Positions 25,101 through 36,431 of a DNA stretch of 64,000 nucleotides are shown here, piece by piece. The first letter of the stretch is position 1; each line of letters starts with the position of its first letter. The position numbers and the translations under genes were made by a program. Under the pieces are notes generated by a model that saw only the letters and a list, made by a program, of their open reading frames with translations, ran no database searches and was not told the origin of the DNA. Source of the DNA: Guyanagaster necrorhizus (lineage: Eukaryota; Basidiomycota; Agaricomycetes; Agaricales; Physalacriaceae); the NCBI RefSeq assembly GCF_019112545.1, contig NW_025064920.1, positions 1 through 64,000 on the forward strand. The letters are read 5' to 3'.

Positions 25101-25140
25101 CATTAAATACAAATATTGATACATACAACGAAAATGCACT
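22137..25140. other. 3 kb intergenic, no supported gene
   Basis: Contains several open frames of 60-158 codons on both strands (for example 22459-22935 minus, 23561-24028 plus, 24489-24929 minus), none with recognisable motifs, splice-linked neighbours or family resemblance. Poly-T tracts at about 22713-22724 and 23998-24008. No transposon ends found. It is unusually long for this gene-dense region, so a small lineage-specific gene or ncRNA cannot be excluded. Confidence 0.5.
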
Positions 25141-25691
25141 CTAGAAGTCCAAATAATCCTTCCCTCCCCAGGTACCACCAGCACCACTCCCAGCGCCATA
25201 GGGGTCATCGGGAACACCGCCAATGCCTGGCCCTGCACCCTCTACATCCTTGAATGAGAACTCCCGCTTGAATTTGGCCTCTAAAGAAGACATAGTTCCG
25301 ATGAGCTTCGTACATGCCTGCTCGACAATAGCTTGCGGCGTCACGGTCCCGTCCGTCTGAACCTTGAGGAGAAAGTACGGATGAAGAGGGTGAGGAACTT
25401 TGTAGCCGGCAAACAGAACTTGAGGCATTGATAGCAGTTGTCTGTTGGGAGGACAGTGAGCAGGTATGCGGATGAAAATGGTAGTATGGGTACGCACGCT
25501 CGAACCAGATTCGCCAGGGTATGGTCTTGTTTGACTACCTTGATGGTGGCAGCATTGGGGATCTTGGTGTCTTCGGTAATGATTACACTAGTGCTCCGGT
25601 GGGGATTGCATTTCACCCAGAGAGAAAAGTTGGCCTACGGCTGCTCGCCATCTTCAAGGACGAAGAGTTCTGATCGTTCGGGGGCATTCAT
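25141..25691 (-). CDS. RPB11: RNA polymerase II subunit RPB11
   Basis: Exons 25639-25691, 25498-25587 and 25141-25441 join to exactly 147 codons plus stop. The protein starts MNAPERSELFVLEDGEQP and carries the diagnostic RPB11/AC19 dimerisation motif (TKIPNAATIKVVKQDHTLAN, then LVRAQLL) and QVLFAGYKVPHPL. RPB11 pairs with RPB3 to form the alpha-like assembly platform of Pol II in the nucleus. The C-terminal tail after the family core is extended by about 30 Gly/Asp-rich residues ending GGKDYLDF. The 53-bp first exon ends between the GEQ and V codons and would be missed without splicing. Divergent from the uL15 gene. Confidence 0.95.
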
Positions 25692-26570
25692 GGTCAAGAA
25701 TCCTGAGAGTAACTCGTCAGTATCACGCGGAAGTTTCAGAGGTAAGAAGGGGGAAAAATCATAAAGCCATGCATATCGTTTACATTCAGAACATCACCAT
25801 CGTACAGTGTACTCGGACGCTGTTTAAGAAGGATCACGGAGAAGAATGACTTACGATGATATCAGACGGAGTAACGGTGAGGCCTGTAATATGAGCCGAA
25901 AAAGTCAGTTTCAGGTTCAACAATATCAGATGAAGAAAAGAATCATAAATCCATGGATGGTTCGTGTATCGCCATGGTGGTATCACCACTCGGGGGATTG
26001 ACAGATTAAAGATTGGTATAATCTTTTATTAAGAGAATCGAAGAGTAGAACTCACCAGACGCAGAAGAACTGAGAAGAACTGAGGAAAGGAGAAGATCAG
26101 AAATGTTCACGGATAACGGAGGAAAATCAGCGAAAAAGGTTGTGATCATTAGTATCACCGACAATAAATATTGGCACAAGGCCAGCCATCATCGAGGCAG
26201 AAAGCAAACAGAGAACGGAACTCACCAGAGTAAAGGAATGAGTTCAAGTCGTAGTTCCGGAAGAAATTTTTGAACGCGTCGACCTTGTTTGTCTGTATTG
26301 TGGTTGTGGCTAAAAATTCCCAGGCCCTGAACGGCTGGTGGAAAGTTTGCATCGGCCAACTGAGATCCTCAAACCTCCCTCAAGGTCAGTGTTCATGCTC
26401 CTGCTGCCCATATTATATCGTCGCCGGTGCTGGACAGTCCATCATTAATGAATCTATGGTTTGAGATGGTCAAAATGGAGTTTCTATGATGGATGGGACG
26501 AATTCCGACTGGATGACGATGGGCTTATATTTGAAGATGGAACGCTGACTCTGGTTTTACTTAGAAAACA
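25692..26570. promoter_or_regulatory. Divergent promoter region between RPB11 and uL15
   Basis: 879 bp separate the two divergent start codons. No convincing gene lies inside. It must hold the promoters and 5' UTRs, possibly with 5' UTR introns, of a Pol II subunit gene and a ribosomal protein gene; I could not pick out a shared motif. Confidence 0.6.
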
Positions 26571-27174
26571 ATGCCGACACACTTGTCGAAGACTCGCAAG
26601 CACCGTGGACACGTCTCGGCTGGTCATGGACGTGTAGGAAAGCACCGCAAGCATCCCGGAGGTCGTGGTTTGGCTGGTGGTGCTCATCACCACAGGTGCG
26701 TCTCTTGTAATGGATCTTTGAACAGCACCTGAATTCTTTTCTAGGACGAACTTTGACAAATACCATCCTGGTTACTTTGGTAAGGTTGGTATGCGCCACT
26801 ACCACCTCACGCGCAATCAGTTCTGGCGTCCAATCATCAATGTCGATAAGCTGTGGAGTTTGGTCCCTGCTGAGGAGAAGAAGGGCTTGACAGAGGACTC
26901 GGAGGTGGTTCCCGTCATTGACACCCTGCGACATGGCTACGGCAAGGTCTTGGGCAACGGACAGTGAGTCGAATGTGTCACTGCCTTTCGTCTTCGGTTA
27001 ACGATTGTCTCCTTAGGCTGCCCAAGCTGCCATTCATCGTAAAAGCCCGCTTTGTGTCAGCAATTGCAGAGTATGTACATTAGTAATAATGTTTTCCGTC
27101 TTGCCGTGCTGATTACCCTTGCTCGTAGGCGAAAAATCAAAGAGGCCGGTGGTGTCGTCTCATTGATAGCATGA
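26571..27174 (+). CDS. 60S ribosomal protein uL15 (L28/L27a)
   Basis: Exons 26571-26695, 26745-26963, 27017-27070 and 27129-27174 join to exactly 147 codons plus stop, the usual uL15 length. Hallmarks are the basic N-terminus [20 protein letters not shown], the Gly/His-rich stretch [14 protein letters not shown], the central [18 protein letters not shown] and the C-terminal [18 protein letters not shown]. The protein is part of the large ribosomal subunit in the cytoplasm. Introns are 49, 53 and 58 bp. The ATG is preceded by an AAACA context. Confidence 0.97.
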
Positions 27175-27738
27175 GCCTCTGTACTCTTTCATTTCTGCTA
27201 TTCTATGTCCTATATCCGTGACATGAATTAAGGCCATGCATCCGATGAATATGTGTTCCAGATGAGCCCAGGTCGCGGCATCATTCAATCTCACTCGTGG
27301 TATACATCCTTGTCGCCTCAGCTAATGTATTTGAATCAAACTGATTCAATCAATTCAAACCTGTCTCTGCTCCCAGTATTACTTTCTTAGTATCAAAATG
27401 ATAAGCGAGACTGATACCGAACTGTCGAGGATGTTGCCTTCACAGCAAAAAAAACAAATGCAAAAATAGCCCAAGAGATAAAAATAGAGGTGATTATGTC
27501 ACGGTGCTAGTCCGGAAAAGGAAGTGGATACAAACAATATCGCTTCCATCGCTTACCTTCTCCTTGTTCTTTCCCGTCATCATCGCCGTCTTACTCTGTT
27601 CCATGAGCATTTCTACTTGGTGTACGCAGGGCTCCCTACCGTGATCCCAAATTTCCTGCTGACCAGTCCGCTACTACAGATCATACCCAATTCTCTGCTT
27701 GGAACCGCGCCAGACACGAGACGACATCGCGAGCGACC
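27175..27738. other. Intergenic (3' UTR of uL15 and promoter of the E3 ligase gene)
   Basis: No gene features seen. AT-rich just after uL15, and a Leu-rich chance frame at 27524-27781 runs into the next gene's first exon in another frame. Confidence 0.55.
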
Positions 27739-29612
27739 ATGGCAGCCACTACTCCCACCGGTAACGTCAGTGGCACTGTAGTCAACCATGGATATCCTAG
27801 CCCGACTGGAAAGAAACACCCGGACTCATTATTTGGTCCTAATATCGGTATTGTAAGCAGTGGACCTGCTTGGACCACAAACAGGGAGAAGAAGGTGCTC
27901 GCCGATGAGCTCACGCCGGACGTGGTTCGCGGATGGATAGAGAAAAGCAAAGTGGTCAGTATATACTACAAGGCCGTTCGCGATCGCGTTGACTTGGTTA
28001 TCAGGCGAGCGAACCCACGACCACCTTGCAGGCCTTAGTTAATCTGAAGCGGCCTACTCTGCGCTTGTCTCCACTGGCGTCGGGTGAAGATACGGTACCA
28101 GACAATCATCATCATGGCCTGGAGTTTGAGTTCGATTGCGATGCACCGAAATGTGGAATTTACGTCCATGTCCTACTCGATGCCAATCATCCCGATGCCC
28201 CCGCAGCCACTTCCCCTAACGGTCTCTCTAAGCTACTTGTATTCGAGACCGTCGTAGAGGGAGGGTTTGGCAAGGTCCTCAAAATTGAGGAAGGTGCTAC
28301 TCTTGAGCTTGGTAGATTTATCTACAGCGAAGATGACACTGAAACTCCCAGAGCCAGTCCCTCAATCCCACCGGCAACCGCAAGTACGACACCTGATGAA
28401 GCAGACCCATCTTCCGATACCGTTCCTACCAGCACAGCCCTTCCTCTTCCTACGGAAACAGGTAACCGGCAATCCCGGCTTCGGTTTTCCCACTTCCACT
28501 TCCGAAAACGAACCCATAATCACAGTGTCTCAGGCCCTGCTCTGGCAGTTGTTGATGCCGAGCCTTCAACAAGTCACGATGGTGATTCCAATGGAGTGAA
28601 GGAGGAAAAGAAGGAAGATGCAGATGATGGCGTCAAGGTGATAATCCGGCTCGCTGCTCTCGATGAACAGGGAACAGAGCTTGCCTCTCCCAACGAGCAG
28701 CTAACATATCTCCATGTCGTCCGTTTCGGAGCTAAGCCATCTGCGGAAGAAGAGGATACTAGGCCTTGGGTCGTCAAAGTTGTCAAGCGGGAGGCTACGG
28801 TAATTACAAGTCTCCTTTTACTCCAGCATAGTCCTTACCTCAGCTCAGATTGGTCCGCATACGTTCCATCTACATGAAATATACGGCTTGTCGTCTTCCT
28901 CCACCACAACTCATGCACCTACTGCACCTCTTCCCGACAATCACACTTACCCGCCAGAGTCTGCGACCACGCCGCAGCAGCAGCAACCTGTCGCAGAAGA
29001 CGAGCCGTCTTCGGAGTGTCTCCTATGCTTATCCTCTCCACGGGAGGTCATCCTTCTTCCGTGTCGTCACCTGGTAGCATGCAAAGAATGCGCACTCAAC
29101 ATGGTCGAGTTCGGCGCTGGTGGGACGATAACGCAGACCGAAGAGCCGGTCGCGGCTGCTGCTGAGGAGGGTGCAGCTACCACAGAGGGTGCTGGAGATG
29201 CGGACGGTACCACCAGCCCCGCACCCGCCCCTACCCCGACGCCCACAGTCATAGTGAACACAAGGCGCAAGCGTAAGGCCAAGGGATGGTTCTGCCCTGT
29301 TTGTCGGCAGCGTGAGTTTATATCTGACATATCCTGTGAACCAGGAATTGACACTGATACTTCTACACAGCATACACATCTCTCCTGCGCATCACGAATA
29401 CCCCTCCCGAGCCAGAATCTACTACTAAGGAGCAGGGTATAAACGAGAACGAGAATATTGCGGAGTCCACGGCCATGGCTAGCGCCTCTACTCCCCGCAC
29501 CAGCGGCGGATTACTATCCGGGGCTCTTAGGCCTGCATTCTTGAGGAGCTTTTCCAGAAACCCGGCTGGGGATGTGGAAAGTCAAACTCAAATGACGCAG
29601 GTTGGTGCGTAG
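27739..29612 (+). CDS. MGRN1/RNF157-type RING E3 ubiquitin ligase
   Basis: Exons 27739-27954, 28005-28799, 28849-29311 and 29371-29612 join to exactly 571 codons plus stop. The N-terminus has a VNLKRPTLRL segment followed by the conserved MGRN1 substrate-domain pattern (LEFEFDCDAPKCGIYVHVL ... REATIGPHTFHLHEIYGL). The RING is of the C3HC4 type seen in this family: CLLCLSSPREVILLPCRHLVACKEC, here followed by WFCPVCRQPYTSLLRI. An Ala/Thr/Pro-rich insert of roughly 65 residues separates the two halves of the RING, which is longer than in animal homologues. A second low-complexity insert lies around residues 175-245. The family ubiquitinates membrane-trafficking and signalling targets; the substrate here is unknown. 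Confidence 0.9.
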
Positions 29613-30781
29613 CTGTTGCTGTGGTTTTGAAAGGATGTTTCCTCTTCTTGTTTTGGTAATTGTATGATCCGACATCTATGTATGATTGATTTTGTGTATG
29701 TCTACTATCTGTAAAACTGTACGTGTTGCTGTCTCCTACCTTTCTAATACAGTATACCTCCTTATTTCTTTGTCATCTAATGGAACTCTTCTTCGCTTCT
29801 CGCACACAAGAATCCGGTGAGTATGGATTATTTTCTGATCTGATGCGACAAGGGCTAATGACAATTGGTCAGTCAGGGTTAATGAAAATTCTCTCAAATC
29901 TTTCGTTCCATAATATATATTGGTCTCATATGGAGATGATAATTATTCTCTGTGCTTTCCGGTGTCTGATTTTCACCGTATTCCAGGTGCTACCTCAAAG
30001 CCTTATGTCCCAGGACTGACTGACGCCTGTCAGACTGACGCGGTATCTAACGTTATTCATCCCATGGGCCAGATTTCCTGTACACCGTTGCATTCATATT
30101 GAAAAAACCCCAAATTCTACCCAGGATGTCATCAAGGGGAATAGAAATCACCGTCAAGTCTCCGTATCCTCGCTCTGATCAGAATTCGAGGTGATCAAGT
30201 TATAAGGTTTGCGGTTTGATTGAAGGACATCCGCCTCTGAACTTGGGGGCTTAACTCTCTTGTCTAATCACCACGATGCTGCACTGAACTATTATATGGA
30301 TTCTGCTAGTATACCATCCTACGCTTTGAGCCGTTTAGGCCTGCCCAAGTTCCGGGAAGACGAACCACGCGGTACCGACTTTTCCAGACTTTCCTTCACT
30401 CACCGTCGTGTAACCTCACCCCAATACCAACTTCAGAGGACATCCATTTTTCCCGGTAGAATCGAACATGAAAAGGGGTTTAACCGGTCACCCTTCTCGG
30501 CTAGCGGACCTTATCTTCCTCAGAATGTACCGCATTCCTTAATCAGTGCCCGCCCTTACGTCGTGCCACCAATGTACGTCTAGAATACCTGATGTTTTTT
30601 TCTGACATTGCCTGCAGGTCGGGCCGATACGTGAAGGCATAAACTCGACGGCTATCCGTAAGTATTTCCAATTCGTCTCTTTATCCGACTCTTAAAGCTT
30701 GAATACGGGGAGGTCTTGCAGTCAATTCCTCAGTGCATTGTACGATTCTGTCACGTCCTTTTTTTCAGTTTCAGATCCACG
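29613..30781. other. Intergenic, no recognisable gene
   Basis: Between the E3 ligase and the carrier gene. Two chance-like frames occur at 29723-30019 and 30260-30583. The last 100 bases contain a pyrimidine tract and CAG just upstream of the carrier ATG, so a 5' UTR intron is possible. Confidence 0.5.
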
Positions 30782-32623
30782 ATGGTTTCAGCAGGACAGC
30801 TCATATGGGTCTCCTTCCGACCTCTGTTACGATTGTCAGTCAGACTTTGATTGCTTGCTCCCGGCCGAATCTCTGTTGACACTTTGACCATTCCCACAGG
30901 GTCTTGAGCGTACTTGGAGGCTTCGTTATCACCAAAGTAGATATCTTCCCGGCGGTCGCTGCAAGAGGTGCAGGACAAGTCGCTCTGGTACGCGATATTC
31001 GTGTTGTTAGTATTCATGTGTGCTGATGACGGTCAACGCAGAATATTACAATGCCTTGCCTCATGTTTTCGAAAATGGTACCCGCGTTTTCCTCAAGTAA
31101 TATCAGTGTCTTAGGTGTGCTCAGTCGCAACTGGATCTCACCACCCATATTCTACCGCGAAACTCACTCCGGTTTCTCTGCTTGACTCTGTCACACTCTA
31201 GGACCTCTGTTTGCAATTGGCGCTATCTATCAATTTATGGGCATCGGCTTGTCCTGGCTGATCAAACAGTTCTTCTGGGTTCCACACCGCTTCCGCTATG
31301 GAATGCTTGCTGCTGGTGGGTGGGGAAATTATGGTGACATCCGTGAGGCAGTCTTTCTTTCTCGTGTCATGGCGCTATCTCTGACTCCGACATCTTAGCG
31401 ACGGCTGTCATCATGAGCATCACTGGAGCTGCACCATTCAACGGCGAGGCAGACCAAGACCTTGCCGTAGCTTATATTTCGGCATTAATCCTGTATTATA
31501 TGGTCAGTAAATCTCTCATAAAGACTTGTCCATTTGACAATACCTCTCTAGTTCACTTTCTTTCCGCTAGGGGGAAACAGACTGATTGCATTGGACTTCA
31601 AGGGACCGGAGGTCGAACCTGAAGAAGTCCAGGAAAGCATTCGCACACGACGAAAATTTCTTCTTTGCGGTTGGCCGAAGGCTTTAAAGCAGAAAATGTT
31701 ATACCGTCTAGCTGATCCTGAAAACACGGATTGCGAAAATCAGTTCAAGGACTCGGAAATGACTCGGAACGAAAAGGCTTTGGCCGATGAACCTGTCGAC
31801 CTTCAACCTTGTCCCGGATTACATGTTCCATACCATGAAGACGCGACGATTGTAGCGCCATCAGAAGCTGCTCAACCCATATGTCGTACTGAACCTGAAT
31901 CGACAGTCACGACCCACGGGGAACATAAGGACGGTTCAACCTCCTACACCCCGGCTCCATTTAATCCCAGTCGTCACCCCATATTGCGTCGATGGAAGAC
32001 TATTTCACCTTCGCTGCGTACGGCTGTCGAGTCCATTTGCATGCCGGCGTCGCTAGCTATCATTGTATCCCTCGTCATTGCTCTGATCACTCCCGTCAAG
32101 GCCCTTTTCGTCCAAGTCGACGGCTATTACATGCCCTCAGCGCCCGACGGTGACCCACCTTTGGCGTTTATCATCGATTTTGCAGGGTTCATGGGTGCGG
32201 CCTCTGTTCCTCTTGGTTTGATATGTCTGGGTTCCGCGCTGGCGCGATTGAAGGTGCCTCATTGGTCGAGTATGCCGCTGGGGGCCATTCTCTCGCTAGC
32301 TGTCGGTCGCATGGTTGCGATGCCAGTGCTGGGCGTGTTGATTTGTAAAGGGTTGATACACGTCAATTTTATCTCAAAAGAGGACAAGGTGCTGCAATTT
32401 GTGTGCATGTGCGTCGCTTGTTTGATTTCTGGTCGCTGTCTGACTATTTTCCCATAGCTTCTTTTCCCGCCTTCCGACGGCGACGACGCAAGTTTTCGTG
32501 ACTCAGGTGTACAGTGGAACAGGGAGTGCAGACCACTTGCCTGCGTTTCTTATACCGCAATATTTCCTTATGTTTCTATCAATGACAGCTCTTTCTGCTT
32601 TTACCCTTCAGTTATTATTTTGA
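30782..32623 (+). CDS. Auxin-efflux-carrier (AEC) family membrane transporter, Ecm3-like
   Basis: Exons 30782-30834, 30900-30987, 31042-31114, 31202-31342, 31399-31502, 31552-32408 and 32458-32623 join to exactly 493 codons plus stop. The layout is the family's: about five N-terminal TM segments with NITMPCLMFSKMV and the conserved GNYGDIPTAVIMSIT (residues about 110-124), a long hydrophilic central loop (about 175-300), then five C-terminal TM segments including GFMGAASVPLGLICLGSALA. Fungal members such as Ecm3 sit in ER or vacuolar-type membranes; transport of auxin itself is not implied. Introns are 47-87 bp. No defect seen. Confidence 0.9.
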
Positions 32624-32823
32624 TATTCCTCTCTGTCATTTTTTTGTCGAGAAAATACAAGTCGACCGTTATTGGACCGTTACGTCCTCGCGATGATAGA
32701 GGCCGTGGTGGATCGTGAACTTGTTAATGACTAATTCGAAGTCCTGCCTAGACTAATGATCTTGTCCTCAACAATTTACCACCATGTAGATGTCCGACAC
32801 TCAGCTGGAGAGATTCTTCACCA

Positions 32824-33357
32824 ATGACCGCGAACCTGTTCTCGTTATTTCTGACCCTGCTTTGCATCTTTTTCGTTTCCAGAATAGTACGATTTCGGCG
32901 CAATCTGAAGGTTTATCATTGCGTTTTTTTCTACGACACTCTGGGGCCTAGCGTGAGAAATACCAGGCAGCAAAGTAGATTCCAGGATTTTAGACCTATA
33001 TTTCACCGTTTGAGGCTTCCTAGAGCTTTTTTCCGAATGTTGTGGTGGAAACTTACATTGGGCGAGGTGATTTGATTGTAAGTTTCTATGCAGTATTCCT
33101 GACTGGAAATTAACGCGCTTCTGGTGTATAAGGCTGGCGAGAATGCGTCGATTGTCCCATGGCTATTCGGTGATTTGTACATCTACACTTTCAATCTGGA
33201 TGTAGCATGACAAGTCGTGTCGGGCGGTCACAGAACAGATTTCCACAAGGGGGAGTTTGAGTTAGAGCATTTACAGTGAGTCAAATAGTCCTTCACGTCG
33301 ATATTCATCCATATCAACAGACTCCAGGGAATGAACCCGTCCGCAGCTGATGGAGAC
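32824..33357 (+). pseudogene. Cytochrome P450 pseudogene, piece A (exons 1-4a)
   Basis: Compared with the intact paralogue at 40416-42672, this piece carries equivalents of exon 1 (32824-32910, membrane anchor and FRRNLK), exon 2 (from 32967, with at least three in-frame TAG stops in an otherwise alignable AAK.IPGF stretch), exon 3 (about 33126-33275; GENASIVPWLFGD then FNLDVA followed by a TGA) and the first half of exon 4 (33321-33357; MNPSAADGD). Exon-intron positions match the paralogue. Homology stops abruptly at about 33357 and resumes at about 35025. Confidence 0.85.
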
Positions 33358-33547
33358 ATCATTAGGTTCTGGATTTTTGGTCAAAGTAAACAAAGGCTTC
33401 AGAAATATCGCTGAGCTGAAGGAAGCCGGGGAAGAAGGAAGACTTGTCAGTGGATGCCAGCCAGGAAAGAGATGAGGGAAAGGAGAAGAAAACTACAATG
33501 GCAGACTCTTTGTAGGGTAAGGAGAGAAGATAATCGGAGCGACAAGA

Positions 33548-34787
33548 ATGTTCGGCATTCCCCGGTCGTGCAAACGATCACGTGCTCCCAACACGTTTAC
33601 TTCAAGTTTGCCACTACTACTTTGCTCCACTGTTGCTCTACGCGACCTTAAAAGCACGATAAAATGGCTGTTGCGTTCTTCCTTGACCTCCTGCTCTCTT
33701 TGTACCCAAATCGATTTTATTGTGGCGATATTATGGCGAACAACGATTCAAATTCTTCGAGAGACGCGAATTATCGCTCTGGTCCCCTCCATTCCAGAGA
33801 CAAAGATTCCGCTGCTAAAAGAGTCTGTATCTGAACAAATACGCTCCTCTCTACAGAGTACTCCACTCAGTAATCATGCCCTAACTGTGAATCCCACAGC
33901 CAACGCGGATCATCTTATGGCAGATTTTGAACGGTACATCCTAGAAGATCTCAGAAACCGAGTTTTCACGTCCACCGAGCAATTTTTGACTAATATTCTC
34001 CATCTTCCTCACGACTGGCGAACCAACGACGAGATAAAATCCCAAATTGAGGCCCTCAAAAACGACACTGCATTCAAGAATGATATCAACGCCTACACCG
34101 AATTATGCAATGAGAGTAATCCTGGGCAGAAGACCTTCTACCATCCTCACAGCATGATGTTCAACAGCGCATTCGACGTTCTAGGTGCTGACTCTTGCCT
34201 GGGCATCTATCGACAAGACGGTTGACGGCAGCTTAATAGAGATCATCCCCGATACTTTGGGCGTTCTTCGTACAATGTTCAACAGTTCCGGAAACGCGAT
34301 TGATAACATGAAGAACCATAGCCCAGAGTATAAATTTTCATGGGCACAAACACTGGATTGGCAGGAATTCAAGCCCCAGGAGTAACTACATCGACAAAAG
34401 GACCGATGCTATGTACAGGGCCCTGACAGCCAGTAAGTACTATCCCTTTTCTACTGGTTCTTCTCGCCGATACCTATATTCAGTGGGCGAGGATCCTAAA
34501 CCGTCGACGGTCATTTACGTGGGGTCCTCAACGACTTTGACTTGTCCGCCTACCGACATGAGACTGGTCCTTCATCGTGTCAGCGTACCGGTACTCTACC
34601 CTACATAGCGTTCGAACTCCTCATCAGTGACGAAAATGGACAACCACCAAAGCACCTCTACCGACACGATATAGAGTCTATCTTCTACATCATTCTCCTC
34701 CTCTATTATCGTTACAAAGTTGCCGCTGCTGCAAACTCTCATCTAAATCTCAAAGCTACTTTGATTCCAGGTACAGGTGCGCATTGA
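33548..34787 (+). pseudogene. FunK1-type fungal kinase remnant
   Basis: An N-terminal region (33548-34225) contains FERYILEDLRNRVFTSTEQF and KTFYHPHSMMFNSAFDVL, typical of the pre-kinase part of FunK1 proteins. A second frame (34240-34384) has EYKFSWAQTLDWQEFKP. A third (34490-34735) holds the activation segment: VLNDFDLSAYRHETGP, GTLPYIAFELL and HLYRHDIESIFYIIL. The frames are not joinable without stops, the catalytic HRD region is not found, and the protein stops soon after subdomain IX. FunK1 kinases are an agaricomycete-expanded family of uncertain substrate. It lies entirely inside the broken exon 4 of the P450 pseudogene. Confidence 0.75.
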
Positions 34788-35024
34788 ACCCTCCTTTGGC
34801 TCTTGCCAAGGTAAATGAAAAGCAGTACACCTGAAAGCTGGTGTTTGAGCACAAGAATTCGCAGGTACACCCCGGCACTATGGAAGGTTCTATTATTTTG
34901 ATAGCGGGTGACAGGCCTCACCGTCCGGTAAATACACTGGAAATTACGAGAACTTGGCGATGGTTTTTTGAAGATAAAAACGGAGGACATGAACATCACC
35001 ACGATTTCAGCTTCAGCTGTTTCT

Positions 35025-35074
35025 GTGCAGCGCAAGCATCGACATATCATGGGGCCAGCATTTAATAACCAGCT
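35025..35074 (+). pseudogene. Cytochrome P450 pseudogene, piece B (exon 4b)
   Basis: The frame RKHRHIMGPAFNNQL corresponds residue for residue to RRHRRIMGPAFNNDL of exon 4 of the intact P450. It ends at the same splice position, AACCAGCT followed by GTAT at 35075, in the same phase as the intact gene (AATGACTT/GTAT). Confidence 0.85.
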
Positions 35075-35860
35075 GTATCTGATGTGTTTACTTACAAAAG
35101 GCGGCGTGATACTTCGCCCTCTCCCTTGTCCCCCACCAAACGACACCCAGTCGCCTCTCTCACCCAACCGTAACTACTGCTCACAAGTCAGTCCTTTATT
35201 TTTCGCTATCTTTCCGTACTTACACTATCGTTTTCCTCTCTCTTCTTTCTGTGATTACTAGGGATCCTCCCCTACAACAACAAGTGTGTGGCTTCCTCAC
35301 CAGTAGGGCCGGCAAGACCAAGTCCTCGGACGTCATGCCAGAACGACACCGGGGATCCTTGCGAGGCGTTCAGAGGGTGAGAGGTCTCGTTCTCTTTTCT
35401 TTTTGCTTCTGCTTACGCGACGTCTTCTCCTTCCGTCACGCTCCTTTGTTTTTGGGCTATTTATCGGTATCGACGAATGCTTTGACTAGTAGATTTGTTA
35501 TTGTTATTTAGGTCTGTTTCGTTTCCTTCATCTCTCCCATTACATGACTAACGGCTTCAACATAACACTTGTTTATCCACAGTGGTACGTTGTGTTAAAT
35601 ATCCGCGATCTCTTAACTTATATGTAATACGGGTAGCTATAGGCCTGCTGGCAATTAATAGCGACAATTCCTTAGGTAAATAGCCGTTGTTGATCCTATA
35701 AAATTCTCAGATGTGGACAGGTCCTCGGAGTAACAAAGTCGTCCTCCTTAATTCAGAGGCCAGACACCCAGGATCTCGGACCTCCACGTCCCGACACCGC
35801 TAAAAGGACGTGTTTGCCCACACTCTCTCTTGTGCCTCACCAAACACAAGATCTATCACC

Positions 35861-36431
35861 AGTGCGTTTCCTTTTCGGTCTTTCACTGCCTTCCCGTACT
35901 AACGTTTGTTTGCCCTTTTTTTCAGTGGACCCATCTAAGCTCGCCAATGCCTTCGAGCCCATGGACGAGGACGCGGAGCTGCAGTCCTCCCGTATGCCCC
36001 GGTTCGTAGTGACCGAGGCTCTATCTGAGGTCTACTACAAGGGCTTGCCCTCTGAACCGCGCCTCATCGCTACAACCAATCCCAGCCCCTTCGAAGATCC
36101 AGCTGGCTCCGAGGCTTACTCTGTCCTCAAAGAGCTTAGGCAGGTGGGTGACCACCCCATCGCCAGTGCTTGGAGCCACGGTTTGGGCAACCGCATTTTC
36201 GATGGCCTGAACACGATGTCCGTGAAATGGAATAGTATCGAAGTGCTTCGCATTGTCAAAGTTGGTGAGTCCTCCGGCCCAGCCATCGTCTGGATTGGCG
36301 TCGACTTCGGGGCGCTCACCTTCGAGGAGGGCAGCGACCTCGCCTTCACTTGCCATGCGTTCATCAACCGTTGCGGTTTTCGCGACTTTTATGTAGAAAT
36401 CAGGGAGTCTCGCGTTCTGAGACAAGTTTGA
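35861..36431 (+). CDS. Small agaricomycete orphan-family protein, start codon split by an intron
   Basis: Exon 35926-36431 encodes a compact alpha/beta protein: PSEPRLIATTNPSPFEDP, AYSVLKELRQVGDHPI, LNTMSVKWNSIEVLRIVKV, GESSGPAIVWIGVDFGALTF and a C-terminal YVEIRESRVLRQV. I recall this pattern from many paralogous hypothetical proteins in agaricomycete genomes; the function is unknown. Joining base 35861 (A) to 35926 (TG...) through a canonical 64-bp intron (GTGCGT..TTCAG) creates the ATG of MDPSKLANAFEPMDED and gives 168 residues. An alternative is the internal ATG at 35959. Further upstream there may be another coding exon (about 35264-35379). It lies inside the candidate insertion. Confidence 0.6.
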
